A stretch of 64,000 nt of DNA from Pleurostoma richardsiae (lineage: Eukaryota; Ascomycota; Sordariomycetes; Calosphaeriales; Pleurostomataceae), in NCBI GenBank assembly GCA_030052745.1, contig JANBVO010000001.1, forward strand, positions 1,116,001 through 1,180,000, in the 5' to 3' direction. Position 1 is the stretch's first letter. Each line of letters starts with the position of its first letter. Shown here in pieces: positions 21,692 to 33,037 of the stretch. Both the position numbers and the translations under genes were made by a program. The notes under the pieces are model-generated. The model ran no database searches. It saw only the letters and a list, made by a program, of their open reading frames with translations, and was not told the origin of the DNA.

Positions 21692-23926
21692 ATGGCCGGA
21701 GACCGCAACAATGTAGAGGTGGTCGTCGCCTTTGACACCGAAGAGGACTTTCCCCGAGGGGTGCGACAACGACCACGACGTCCCCCGCAGAAGAGAGCCC
21801 GCACCAGCTGCGCGCGCTGTCGCGCACGACGGCGGAAATGTGAGTTCACAGCCTCGATACACACACATACGTGGATATCTATATGTTTAGGACACCGATC
21901 TCTACTGAGTCTCCCATGACTGACGCGCGGATGGCGATGCAGGCGACGAGGAGAAGCCGCGATGCGGACGGTGTGAAGAAGCGCACGCAGAATGCCATTA
22001 TGTCACGCATGTATTGTTTCTCGACAAGAACGCCCGAACGCTTCCAAATGCCCTCACACCCGTGGAGTTAGTATACCCTTCCTTGCAGGTAAGGGGCTAC
22101 TTCCTTGGTTTCCCGTTATCGGTGTATTGATCTTACAACGTTAGTTTGTCGTTGATGGTGGTTCGACAGCACCATCCGACAAGATTATGCATCAGTCTAT
22201 TCCTCCAAGTCATGATGTTGATCAACCGCAAGATCAACCCATGAAAACAGTGTACCCAATGTCAGAGAGCATAGTCTTCTCTGACAAGGATCGCGATTAT
22301 AAGCAGCTTCTTAGCACTGACGAACTAGACAAATCGGACATAGGCTCTGACCCTATGATGACGCGGAAGCGTCCCACTTCCGGCTCTAATCACTCAGAGC
22401 GGATTCACGACCTGAGCAAAGAGTCCGGTCTCACCTTTGCAGTGTTGTTAGACCCTGGCCATGCCGATATCATGAAGTCGAACACGAATATCTCCCGCCA
22501 TAAAGATGATCGCCTGCTTTCGGTTACAGCAACGCGAAGCCCAACCGGCTCAGCGACGGCCACCTTGAAGCCTCTCTTCGAGGAAACTCGCTTGACGAAT
22601 TATCAAATCCATCTTTTGAAGCACTACGGCCGCCACGTCGCTCCATGGGTGAGTCTCGCATTTTCACAGTAACCTTCACCAAGTCGCCTGCTCGAGCTAA
22701 TACCGAGTCTGGTTCCGGCTTACATAGTTAGATATTTATGACTTGGGACAGACTTTCGGCCTACAAGTCCCTCCGCTGGCTATGGCATCACCACTTGTAC
22801 TTGATGCTGTGCTGAAGCTAGCCGCAGTATCCTTAGGGGCTGGCGGAGACGGCACAGAGTATGCAGACTGGCACAGTGATGGTTTTTCCAACCTCCAGTC
22901 CGTGTCCCACAAACTGGGGCAGGTGCCCGACTTTACCGTTCTCCAGTTTCTCGTCATGTCTGTACTTCTGAAAGCCCAAATCTTCGTCGAATCGGTCCCA
23001 GATACCTGGGAACACATATTTGTCGCCGGAGGTACTGTCCCAACGTTCGGCAATCGCGTCTTCGAGGATGCGAGTCACCAGAGAATCTGGTTTGGCACGA
23101 TCGCTCTAATGTCTAGGCTCGGTATGACCCCTGCTATAGTCTTTTCTCATTTATTAGACCTCTTTGTAGATGGCTCTCTTTACTGACACGGATGCCACTA
23201 AAAGAGCTTGCATATTCCATGGTTAACGAAACAGCCCCAGCTGTTGGCTCCCACATTCTCTCTGACGTGGTGGCAGCATCAGAAACGTTGATGAAGGAGA
23301 CAGACGGCTACCAAAAACTTCTACATGCTTCACTACGCTGCCTTGCTCTCCTCACTGACATTATGAGCCTTTGTCTGCAGCCTCCAAACCAAGAAGGAAT
23401 TCCACCCCCTGGCCAGGCCCTACCCTATGTGTCCCCGGCCAACAGGTGGAAACACCTGATGAGTGGCCTGCAGGAATGGCATATCAGTCGCCCTCTAGAG
23501 CTCCAAGAGCTAGTACAGCACGAAGGGAAAGACTTATCGTTCCCTACCGTGCTCTTCACCAGCTGGGCTGGTGTCTTCTCCAACATCATCTATCATGTCG
23601 CGATGTTTCTCATGTTGAGGCACAGGCCCCAAACGATGGAGTCCCAGCAGGAGCGGGACCGGACAGAAGCGACGGCGGCGCACGTATCCCCTCTTTGGCA
23701 TGCGCGGCGGGTATGTGGTATCGCGGTGAGTAGCGACTCGCAGAATACCCAGTGCTGGGACCCGTGCATCATCGCGGCATTTAGTCTCGCGGCACGGCGA
23801 ATGACGCACCCTAACCAGCAGACGGAACTTCTCTTATGCCTAGACCGTATCAAGGCTTCAGGCTGGCGTATCGACAGCCTAACCAGGAGGCTGCGCGATG
23901 AATGGGGACTATTCGGTCCCGAGTGA
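21692..23926 (+). CDS. Zn2Cys6 transcription factor
   Basis: Nuclear regulator with a canonical zinc cluster (Cys at residues 40, 43, 50, 57, 60 and 67) preceded by the basic run RRPPQKRAR. The cluster is split by an intron (21840-21942). Further exons are 22145-22648 and 22728 to about 23090-23121, and the last runs to 23926. Later text includes FEETRLTNYQIHLLKHYGRHVAPWLDIYDL, RIWFGTIALM, LTRMPLKELAYSMVNET and WDPCIIAAFSLAARRMTHP, the ARCA-like C-terminal pattern. The junction between the RIWFGT exon and the LTRMPLK exon does not close in frame with the obvious GTATGA donor at 23122; a GT at 23090 with the acceptor at 23139 does. A one-base frameshift is the other reading. Neighbouring MDR gene is a plausible target. 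Confidence 0.85.
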
Positions 23927-24875
23927 ATAATCTCATAACTCCCGGACAGAGTGGCTGAGCAAATTACCGAGGTTTTCTTGTTCTGTCAGTGTGAGGTATA
24001 CCGTATCCCATGCCCTCTCCAGTCGGCATGAACAGTGCTTTGATCCAGCGCGGTGTAGGCGACTGACGATCTTTATTGTCCGTCTTCAAAACAGTCTTGC
24101 CCGCTCCTGTGGTAATCTCATGAGGGGACCGGAGAAGATGTGCTGGCCGCTCTCATACGCCTGTCCACATAGCGAAGCAATATGAGCCATGGCAAGTTAC
24201 CAAGTCTAAATTTCATGTAGGTGCCTGAGTTTCCGAGCCCTTGGGTCTTACTATCCGGCCAAATCCTCATTGTGGCAGCTGTCAAGGTCCCGGGGCACGT
24301 GTCGCCAGCTCGACATTTTCTGGAACGATGCAACACAACGCCTGGCGCTAATGTAGGCACTGCAGGCACCAGGACCCCAACCTCGTCGAAGGTGGTGTTG
24401 CAAGTCTTTGTTCCGAACTTCCGGCCGGCGGAGAATCCTGCTATGGCGCATCAACCGCGGGGACATCACGTCATGAGCTGCGCCCTAGCTCCCACGGGTT
24501 CACTCACTAAGGGTGGGATAACCCCATCCACAAGGGTGCCAGCAGCTCAGTTTCTCTGCACGTTCTGCGCCAACAGCACGGGTCGCGCCGGCTATCCGAT
24601 AAGCTCCAGCTGCCATGGTCAGTAGCAGAGCATGTGCCGCCAGCTGCCAATCCCATAGGTCAATGGCAGAAGGCTTCAATTGACACCCTTGCCAGCCGTA
24701 TTGGAGCGGCCTGGACAATATAAGAATGCGGGCAGAATACCTTAGCTTGGCGAGCTTGGCAAGTGTAGCAGGACCTCGTCCACAGAAACAAGCTTTACCT
24801 AGCTTTGCCAAGGGCTCGTCCCTGCACCTGGACAAGACTGCAAAGGCGCTCCAAAGTGTTAGACTTGACGTGAAG
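23927..24875. other. Intergenic spacer
   Basis: About 950 bases. No gene or repeat recognised. The part just before 24876 is the phosphatase promoter; a weak repeat of AGCTTGGC/AGCTTTGCC is visible near 24743-24813. Confidence 0.5.
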
Positions 24876-26849
24876 ATGAGGATCCAGCTTGCTCCCGTTG
24901 CCTTTCTGGCGCTCGTTGCCCACGCCGCTGCGCAAGATCAAACTACAGCGTCTGCGGCGTCATACGTCGGCGAATCAACCTCGGATGTGTATCCCCCTTC
25001 GTCGAGTAAGTGAACACGAACGCTATTTCCTCATCGGCTTTGAATAGTTCCACTTATCTGACCTTCCCTTCGTCTCATTCCAGCCGCCGCGAACTCTACG
25101 GAATTCCCACCTGAGTCGGAGGTCGGGTTTCCCGGACCGACCCCGACCGGAGTTGAGGCGGCGGCCGTACAGACAGCCCCGGCGTATCCCTACAACCAAG
25201 GACCCTCTAACCAGTTCCCGCTCGTGGCGCCGCAGCCGCATGGCGAGGACGAATCGTCCAAGTTTGACATCAGCAAGTACTGGGGTAATCTGTCGCCGTG
25301 GTATTCGCTGTCTTCGGCCGATTATGGTTTGCCCGACGCGAGCCCACTTGCTCCAGAAGGCTGCACCATCACCCAAGTGCATCTCCTGTACCGGCACGGT
25401 GCGAGATATCCGACTAGCGGCGCGGCACCCGCGCAGTTCGCCGCCAAGCTCGCAAATGCCACTGAGGACGGCTTTGAGGTCACCGATGACCTGGCATTCC
25501 TGTCCAACTGGACGTACAAGCTCGGTGCCGAGCTTCTGACCCCTTTCGGCAGGAGTCAGAACTTCCTTCTCGGTGTGCAGCACCGCCAGCTGTACGGTGA
25601 GCTGCTCAACAACTTCACCAAGGCTGGGACAATCCCAGTCTTCCGGACGGAGTCTCAGGACCGTATGGTAAAGACTGCCGAGAATTTTGCGGCCGGTTTC
25701 TTTGGCGTGCCGGAGTATCTCGACCAAGTGAACATCGAGATTCTCGTAGAGACGCCCGGGGTGAACAACTCGGGTGCGCCGTACGAAGTTTGCACCAACT
25801 CCAACGTTGGCAGCCGGGGAAGTATCGGAAGCACGGCCGCGACCAAGTTCGCTAATAATGCTTTCAATGCCACGCTGGCCCGTTTGAACTCTCAGGTGAG
25901 CCACGCAACAGCATGGCAGCAACCAACGCTCTGATACTCATCGTGTCTGAATTTAGGTTTCTGGGCTCAACTTCACTCCCACGGACGCGATTGCTATGCT
26001 CCAGCTCTGCTCCTACGAAACACACGCTCTGGGCTACTCGGCGTTCTGCCCGCTCTTCAGTGAAGAGGACTTCTTGAACTATGAATACTACTATGATCTT
26101 GTATGTCTTCCCAGTGTCATTTCGAGACTTCTAACCCTGTTCTACTATGAATCGTCACCCTGACTCTTCATAGTCATTCTACTACAACAACGGTCCGGGA
26201 TCCCCGGTCGCTGCCGCACAGGGCCTAGGGTACCTTCAAGAATTCGTCGCCCGCTTCACCGGCGAGTATCCCAAGGGCTGGTCGGCGCTGAACAGGACCT
26301 TCGACAACTCGTCAACGTACTTCCCGCTCAACCAGTCTATCTATGCTGATGCCACGCATGAAGTCGTCGTCCTCGACACCCTCACAGCGTTCAATCTCAC
26401 AGCATTGTTTGACGGTCCGGCGCTTAGTGGCACAGGAAACCGGAAGGATAATAGTTTCATTGCCAGTAAGGTTGTGCCGTTCGCGACGCATTTCACTGTC
26501 CAGGTCCTCGAGTGTCCGGCATACAAGCCCACCAAGCAGTTGAGATTTATTGTGTAAGTTGTTTCATCATCCCCCCCCCCCCCCCCCCCCCTGCCCCAAA
26601 TCAGAGCATCAAAGTCCGACCTTAATTGCTCAAAAATGGCTGACCAACATGTGAAGAAATGATGCGGTCATCCCTGTCTCAAAGTCCTATTCCGGTTGTC
26701 CAGATGACCCTTACGGCCTCTGCCCCTTCGACCACGCCGTTTCTGTTCTAAAGGATCGCATTGACGAGATCGACTATAACTACGACTGCTTCGCCAACTA
26801 CACGGCAACAGTGGGCCATAACTACAACGGGAGAGCACCAAGAACCTAG
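24876..26849 (+). CDS. Secreted histidine acid phosphatase (phytase-like)
   Basis: Extracellular phosphomonoesterase of the histidine-phosphatase superfamily, clade 2. Five exons (24876-25005, 25084-25895, 25957-26100, 26174-26553, 26657-26849) give 552 residues, frame closed. A signal peptide (IQLAPVAFLALVAHAAAQ) starts it. The phosphohistidine motif LLYRHGARYPT lies near residue 147. The proton-donor motif, usually HD, reads ATHEVVVLD near residue 422, i.e. His-Glu, a variant known in other clade 2 phosphatases. Many NxS/T sites and paired cysteines (CSYETHALGYSAFC, CPDDPYGLCPFDH) fit a secreted glycoprotein. The fourth intron holds a 21-base poly-C run. Likely role is phosphate scavenging from phytate or other esters. 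Confidence 0.94.
26571..26591 (+). repeat. 21-base poly-C run in a phosphatase intron
   Basis: Twenty-one consecutive C within intron 4 of the acid-phosphatase gene, 17 bases after the splice donor. A pure poly-C run is unusual and likely to vary in length or be miscounted by sequencing. Confidence 0.95.
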
Positions 26850-28039
26850 GAGGCTTACGGCTAGCTGAAGAACAAGCTTTGGCCATAGTTACACCGTAAT
26901 AGTATTCATATTGAAACACTCTTACAACTCCTCGAGAAGGGGTCAGGTTCTCCGCCTTGAGAAGATCCTCAGAGCCAAAAGTGAGCTTGTAGGCCAACTT
27001 CATCCAGTGTCGCGCCCCAATGGCTAGTTGTAAGCAGACTAGGGGTCAATTGGGAGTAAGGAAAGTCAAGCTGGGGAATTGATCCGGTCTCTCAAGTCTG
27101 AACTTGAGCGGAATATTTCACCAGTGGCTCCGGACAAAAATATACTTGTTCAGCATACTTAAGTATCCATTAGCCACTGGAGGTGGGAAGTAGCCGTCTA
27201 CCTATCTCTGGACAAACTAGGCCCCGAGTTCGTACTACTATCCATTCCCCAACTTGCCATCCGTAGAGGCCGATTCCAGGCTTCTGCGGAACCCGAGCTC
27301 CTTCTCGAGCCCTTTTATGATCAGAAAAGAAGTAGCCTGAAAGGTCGTAAAGTGGAGGGAAAGGCGATAGGATATGTGAGTCTAGTTATAGGGAGTGGCC
27401 ACTTATTAATTAGCATCTCTCATGCTTACTGCTATAGTGAGTTAGAAAAGATGCTGTGATACTGGGACACGAATGGCGCTTCAAATGACAGGAACAGTAA
27501 ATATATCTCTATCCACGTCTCTCTTTCCGTATTCATTGAAGCCCAAGTTCTTCAAGCTCTTTTTCGATCAGTTCGTCGTGTAGTTGTAGCCTACGCCCCA
27601 GTTGCGGAGGGGTCTCGCGCGGGGATCGTACACCGGACAGAGCCCGGGGGACGGCGCGGCGTGGCACGCTATGCCGCACGAGACGCAGTGGTCCACGTCA
27701 GACTCCCAGACCGCCTACCCTTAACCCACGGGGATGAGACCTGGAATGCCCCGAGGAGCAGTGATAGCCATAGGCTTGGCGACCGCTACTCCTCGGCGCC
27801 ACAACCGCTATGGTCGCAGAAGTAGCGGAAGAGATCGCCGTCTTGGCGCCTTAGCCTTGACAGCAAGACCGGGCCCACAGAGCGTTTTGCCGAAACAGGC
27901 AATGCTAAGCACTCCGCTCTTCATCGCGTCAGAATCTTGAGCAGAATGCCTTCATTGAGAATGGACAACTTCTGTTGAAAGCGAGAAAACCTTGATTTTG
28001 ATTCATGATCGAGTTGTATCACTGTTGTGTACAAGAAAT
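26850..28039. other. Intergenic spacer; one weak Cys-rich frame
   Basis: About 1.2 kb. The first half is AT-richer. Between 27590 and 27740 the minus strand has a short GC-rich frame with HCVSCGIACH and LCPVYDP ending in NWGVGYNYTTN and a stop, which might be a gene relic or part of a small spliced gene; no family is recognised. Otherwise nothing is seen. Confidence 0.4.
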
Positions 28040-29536
28040 ATGGCTCCGTTAGCATTCTTTCCCCGCCTCATCCTGCTGGCTCTGTGTCTCGGCGCCCAGG
28101 CGTCCTCGACGCAATCACAGTGCAGGCCAGCCTCCGTGCACAAGCCGCGAGTGTTCGTGTTAAGCGACATTGCCAACGAGCCAGACGATGCCCAGTCCTT
28201 CGTGCGGCTTATGGTCTATGCCAACGAGCTGCGCCTTCATGGCCTCGTTGCCACCACCAGCGTCTGGCTCAATGACACAACCAGGCCCGACCAGATCCAT
28301 GACATCGTCAATGCCTACGAAGCTTCACTGCCGAACCTGAAGCAACATGCCACAGGATGGCCATCGGCAGACTATCTCCGGAGCCTTGTCGCGTCCGGTC
28401 TGCCGGTATATGGCATGGATGGCGTCGGCGAGGGTAAAGACAGCTCTGGCTCCGAGATGCTCGTCGACGCCGTCGACGCATCAGACGAGCCTCTGTGGGT
28501 GCTCGTCTGGGGCGGAGCGTCTGTGCTGGCACAGGCACTGTGGCATGCGAACGCGACACGGGCGCCGGCCGAGGCCGAGGCATTTGCATCCAAGGTGCGC
28601 GTGTACGCCATCTCCGACCAGGACAACACCGGCGCGTGGATCCGCAGCCACTGGCCCGGCATGCTCTACATCGCCAGTGTGCACCACTTCAACCGCTATG
28701 CCCTAGCGGCGTGGTCCGGCATCTCGGGCGATGCGTACTACAACAGTCCTGGAGGCTCGAAGGCGACGGTCGGGCTCGAGTGGATCAGGGAGAACATCCA
28801 GAGTGCGGGGGAGCTGGGCTCTAAGTATCCGGATCCCGAGTTCATCGCGGAGGGCGACACGCCCTCGCTGCTCTACGTGATCCCCACGGGGCTATCTGAT
28901 CCGGAGCACCCGGAATGGGGTTCGTGGGGTGGCCGCTACGGGCCCGTCAACTACGGAGAGGGCCACTTTGCTGACACTGTCGATGTCATGGTCGACGACT
29001 CGGGGCGGACTGTCATGAACTCCCAGGCGACGATATGGAGGTGGCGGGACGCCTTCCAGAACGACTTCGCGGCGCGCATGCAGTGGGGAGTCAAGCCTGC
29101 CTTCTCAGATGCGAACCATGCTCCGGTGGTCGTGGTCAACGGGGACGCTTCTCGCGGGATCGTGAAGGTTATCACCGAGGCGGGCAAGGACGTCATTATT
29201 GACACGAGAGAGTCGTGCGACTCCGACGGCGACGAGCTCTCGTTCAAGTGGTGGCAGTACTTTGAGCCTTCCTCGAACAATAACAACCCCAAGAGGGACG
29301 TATCTGCGCTGGTGCTGGACTCCACGAGCTCTTCTAAGATCACCGTCTCGATCCCCCCAAACGAAGTCCTAAGAAAGTCCGGCCGGAACGCGCATATAGA
29401 GGATGACAAGCATTTGCATCTCATCTTGGAGGTGTCGGACGGCTCCTTGATATCGTACCGAAGGATTCTCTTCACTATTCCTGGTCAAGGACATCATGAC
29501 TCGAGCCAGGAGGGCAGCAGCCACGATGAGCTCTAG
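28040..29536 (+). CDS. Secreted DUF1593 (Sde182-type, nucleoside-hydrolase-like) protein
   Basis: Single-exon gene, 498 residues from ATG 28040 (the frame extends upstream only from a non-ATG). A signal peptide (FFPRLILLALCLGAQASS) shows export. The N-terminal part has the nucleoside-hydrolase-like fold: RVFVLSDIANEPDDAQSFVR (Asp cluster like the calcium-binding DTDxxxDD of nucleoside hydrolases), ELRLHGLVATTSVWL, PLWVLVWGGASVLAQAL, VRVYAISDQDNTGAWIR and EGDTPSLLY. The C-terminal third (VVVNGDASRGIVKV, ESCDSDGDELSFKWWQY, HLILEVSDG) is the beta-sandwich extension usual in the family. Bacterial relatives were described as cellulose-associated; the fungal substrate is unknown. It converges with the Mpv17-like gene, 302 bases downstream, with no gene between. 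Confidence 0.93.
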   Translation: MAPLAFFPRLILLALCLGAQASSTQSQCRPASVHKPRVFVLSDIANEPDDAQSFVRLMVYANELRLHGLVATTSVWLNDTTRPDQIHDIVNAYEASLPNLKQHATGWPSADYLRSLVASGLPVYGMDGVGEGKDSSGSEMLVDAVDASDEPLWVLVWGGASVLAQALWHANATRAPAEAEAFASKVRVYAISDQDNTGAWIRSHWPGMLYIASVHHFNRYALAAWSGISGDAYYNSPGGSKATVGLEWIRENIQSAGELGSKYPDPEFIAEGDTPSLLYVIPTGLSDPEHPEWGSWGGRYGPVNYGEGHFADTVDVMVDDSGRTVMNSQATIWRWRDAFQNDFAARMQWGVKPAFSDANHAPVVVVNGDASRGIVKVITEAGKDVIIDTRESCDSDGDELSFKWWQYFEPSSNNNNPKRDVSALVLDSTSSSKITVSIPPNEVLRKSGRNAHIEDDKHLHLILEVSDGSLISYRRILFTIPGQGHHDSSQEGSSHDEL

Positions 29537-29838
29537 GTGGCAGTGGTCCACGCAGATATCCAAGACAATAATTGACTATTTCTGATCTCTACGCACTCGT
29601 CTAATTATAGTATCTTTACATGTGCGTAAACACGCCCCTTGCATCCCATCTCAGGTCCCTCCTCCTAAGAGGGCAACGCTGAGCGGTAAAGCTGCTATAC
29701 GCACTTAGAGATACTAATTGAGTCGGAGTAACAATATCCTAGACACCTAGACCGTCCGTTCATCCTGCTCTATGCTATGACGATCAGAAATCTGTAACAA
29801 TCGGTACTTGAGAAACGCTGCCTCGTGTCCCGCACAGT

Positions 29839-30447
29839 TCATTTCACGGCGGTGATGATGCTGAGGAAGATATTCCACCCAAAGCCCACGCACGCCCCGA
29901 CCAAGACGCGCTTTTCCACAGGAACCCATAGGAAGTTGATGATGGCGACCGCGGGCCACAGGTTCCACGCAGCCCGGATGATGCGGAAGACTCTTGCCCG
30001 CACCACCGCAAGCAGTTCGGCGCTGCTTTGTACTTGCGCAGTGTTCATGACAGTGAGGAAGAGCGTGTTCATGATGAACAGTCCGATTGTCTGGTCAATG
30101 AGTAGCTTCCATAGGACATTCCACCAGTTGGTAGTGTCCTCAGATGCAGTAGCGACGGTGTCTTTACTCTCTTGATGGCCGCGGTGTTCATAGTCTTTCC
30201 AAGCCGGCGCAGCGGCAACTCGAATAGTTCCGCGGGTGGGAAATGTCTCTTCTAAGAACTCTTGCCAGTAACAACCGACAGGGGCCTGCAGGACGCCAAA
30301 GATGCAGAACTCGAGCACACGCTGCCAGTTTAGCGGCTGCGGACTGTCGACCCGGTACTGGGCGGCAAGTTGCGTCGTCAAGTTCGCCGCCGCCTTAAGG
30401 GCGGCGGACTGGATGGTGGTACGGACGATCACTGAAGTGCGAGGCAT
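29839..30447 (-). CDS. Mpv17/PMP22 family membrane protein
   Basis: Intronless 202-residue protein of the Mpv17/PMP22 family, small four-span proteins of peroxisomal or inner mitochondrial membranes. The recognisable features are the segment RVLEFCIFGVLQAPVGCYWQEFLE, then KLLIDQTIGLFIMNTLFLTVM, and the family C-terminal block RAAWNLWPAVAIINFLWVPVEKRVL followed by VGFGWNIFLSII. Proposed roles are channel or metabolite-exchange activity; this one is not assigned to an organelle. The start at 30447 is followed by a short basic N-terminus. It converges with the DUF1593 gene. Confidence 0.93.
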   Translation of the reverse strand: MPRTSVIVRTTIQSAALKAAANLTTQLAAQYRVDSPQPLNWQRVLEFCIFGVLQAPVGCYWQEFLEETFPTRGTIRVAAAPAWKDYEHRGHQESKDTVATASEDTTNWWNVLWKLLIDQTIGLFIMNTLFLTVMNTAQVQSSAELLAVVRARVFRIIRAAWNLWPAVAIINFLWVPVEKRVLVGACVGFGWNIFLSIITAVK

Positions 30448-31219
30448 GACTGCCGCTGTGTTGCCTTAGTATATACCGCTCGTTGCCTTAGATGGGTAGG
30501 GTTTTATTGCGCGAGGCAACTGTGATGTGATACTTAATACTATCAGAAGGCGTTCACCGCCGCTGTTCTTGCTCGCCTTGCCTACTGACCTGGAATGAAT
30601 GGGTGGAGGTCTTAGGAATTGCTAGCGATGTAGACGAGTGATTTTGTGCCGCTAGGAAGAATCCTTTGCTGTAACAGGGATTCCTACGAGCCCTGCATTG
30701 CGTCCACAGCATCCTCCCTGTGCCGATCTCGCACCGTTGTTCGCTGCTAATTCCGCTCCATTCGGTTTCCCCTGGGGGTTCAGACGGCGGCTAGCATTTC
30801 CATTCCTGGATCCCCAACTCGAACTACGGTGGATTTTACCGAGATTCTCCTCCTGACTAGCAGCTTGCGTTATCTGATCCAGTCATTCAAGGACTAACAT
30901 GCACTTGTCGCGAGCCGGGCGACTCCAGCTTTGCTGGAACGGCTCTATAGGATTGGCCAAAGAGAATAGCCTCCCCGCGGGGCCCCGCAAACTGGGCAGG
31001 GCAATGCCAGGAGGCGAGGGTTTTTTGCTGAGAGTTGCCAAGTTTGTCCCAATAACTATTATATAAAGGTGCTTCTTGGGGCGGTTGGCATGTCTTGTAG
31101 GATCTCTCTCATTTTCGCATACATTACCATCTTTCCTCATAACCTGCGGCCTCAGGGTCCATGAACAGGATAGCCGACTGCTGTAACCTCCTATCTGTTT
31201 ATGCTACGAATTGCCCACA
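30448..31219. other. Divergent intergenic region
   Basis: About 770 bases shared between the Mpv17-like gene and the sugar transporter. A TATATAA-like stretch lies near 31061-31068, about 155 bases before the transporter start. No gene recognised. Confidence 0.5.
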
Positions 31220-33037
31220 ATGCTCGAGAGACTCAAGCAAGAGCCATTGTACCAGGACCTGAACTGGCGTCTGGTGCTCATCGGCCTCATCTCTTCTTTG
31301 GGCGCCCTGGGCTTCGGCTTTGACAACGGCTGGTGGGGCGGCGCCCTGGGCCTCTCCGAATTCAAGAAGAAGTACGGCGAGTACGATGAGGAAACCGATA
31401 GTTTCGCGCTTCCCTCCTACAAGACATCGGCAGGGACCGGCACGGGCTCCGCCGGTATCATCATCGGGTGCATCATTGCTCCCTTTGTGACGACTACGTT
31501 AGGCCGCAAGAAGTCGTTCATAGTCATGTCGGGGCTTATGAGCACCGGGATCGTGCTTGAGGCATCGGCCGTGACCTCCTTTTGGCAGCTTGTCGTCGGC
31601 AGGATGCTCGTCTATTCGGGCATTGGGCTGGCCTCGAACTGCGTGCCAATGTATTTGGCGGAATGCTCACCGCCAAAAATCAGAGGTTTGTTTTGCCCTA
31701 GACGTTGGCTATCAGGAATGTCCATCCTCGCTGACCCTCGGGATATAGGTGCCTTCCTCGCACTCTATAGTTTCTTCACCTCTCTCGGGGGCTTCCTGGC
31801 CTCGGTAGTCGTCTACGGTTCAAAGCATCGAAGCGATCAATGGCAATACCTGTATGCCGTCCGCATTGACCTGTGGTGAAGGATGAAACATTGACATCTT
31901 CCTATAGAATCGTCATCCTCTGTCAACTGCTCGTCCCGTTTGGCTACATCTCCATGTACGCCTTCCTGCCCGAATCGCCCCGTTACCTCGTATACCGCGG
32001 AAAGTTTGAAGAGGCTGAGGCAGTCATGCGCTCCCTCTCCAACCACCCCGAATCAGTGCCGGTGGAGATCGAGGTTCTGAAGGCGCAGGTCGAGGAGCAG
32101 CGCGAGCTGCACAAGGCCACCTCCCTCCTTGACTGCTTCCGCGGCGCCAATCTTCGCCGTACCATCATCGCCAGTATGTGACCCCCGAACTCATGTTTAT
32201 CTCCTAGGATGCTTCCATACTCTATGACACCTTACAAGATCTCACACTCTAGACTGGTAACGGATTGCTAACTACTCCAATGCCACAGTGAGTGTTCAGA
32301 TCCTGCAGCAGGCACAGGGTGTCTCTTTTATCCAGAACTTCATCGTTACGTTCATGCAGCAGCTCGGTTTCCCCGACGCGCTGCGCACAAACATGCTGGT
32401 CACAGGTTGCGGCTTTGCGGTGCACATCATCACCTTCGTGACATTCGACAAGGCGGGCCGCCGGCGTTCCCTAGCGCTCGGCTCCGTGGGTCTAGCCTGC
32501 ACCATGATCGGCACAGGCATAGCGACATCAACGGGGACATCGGGCCACTACACGACCGCGGTCGCAAACGCATCAGCCGCGCTGCTGATCCTGTGGTACT
32601 GCATCTTCGGCTTCTCGTGGGGCCCGGGATGCTGGGTCGTCACCGCGGAGGTCGGCACGGGCCAGCTGCGGGAGCGGACGCTGTTCCTGGCCAGCATGGG
32701 CAGCTTCGTGACCTCCGTGCCGATCAACTTCGTGAACCCGTACGTGCAGGCGGCCGTGGGGGGCAAGGTGACCTTCATCTACGGCGCCTTCTCGGTGTTC
32801 TCCGCCGTGTGGGTGTGGCTCATGGTGCCCGAGACGAGGAACCGCTCGCTGGAGGAGCTGGACGAGATGTTCCAGGCGGGCATCAAGACCAGGCAGTTCA
32901 GGAAGTACGTGTGCACCGGCCTCGGCGCCCAGATTACACACATCGAGGAGAAGGGTGCGGATATCGCCGATGTGTGGGAGGAGAACGATGCGCCTCGTGA
33001 AGCTCGCCCGGAGACCGCTGAAGCTCGACAGCAATAA
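31220..33037 (+). CDS. MFS sugar transporter
   Basis: Plasma-membrane proton:sugar symporter of the major facilitator superfamily. Four exons (31220-31685, 31749-31851, 31908-32173, 32289-33037) give 527 residues, frame closed. Family signs: LGFGFDNGWWGGALG in TM1, the loop motif LGRKKS, GRMLVYSGIGLASNCVPMYLAECSPPKIRG (with the PMYLAE signature), LPESPRYLVYRGKFEEAEAV, QILQQAQGVSFIQNF, and FDKAGRRRSLA, then PETRNRSLEELDEMF. It belongs to the maltose/alpha-glucoside-like branch by overall feel, but the sugar is not determined. Immediately downstream on the same strand lies a Zn2Cys6 regulator, a common fungal arrangement for pathway-specific control. Confidence 0.94.
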
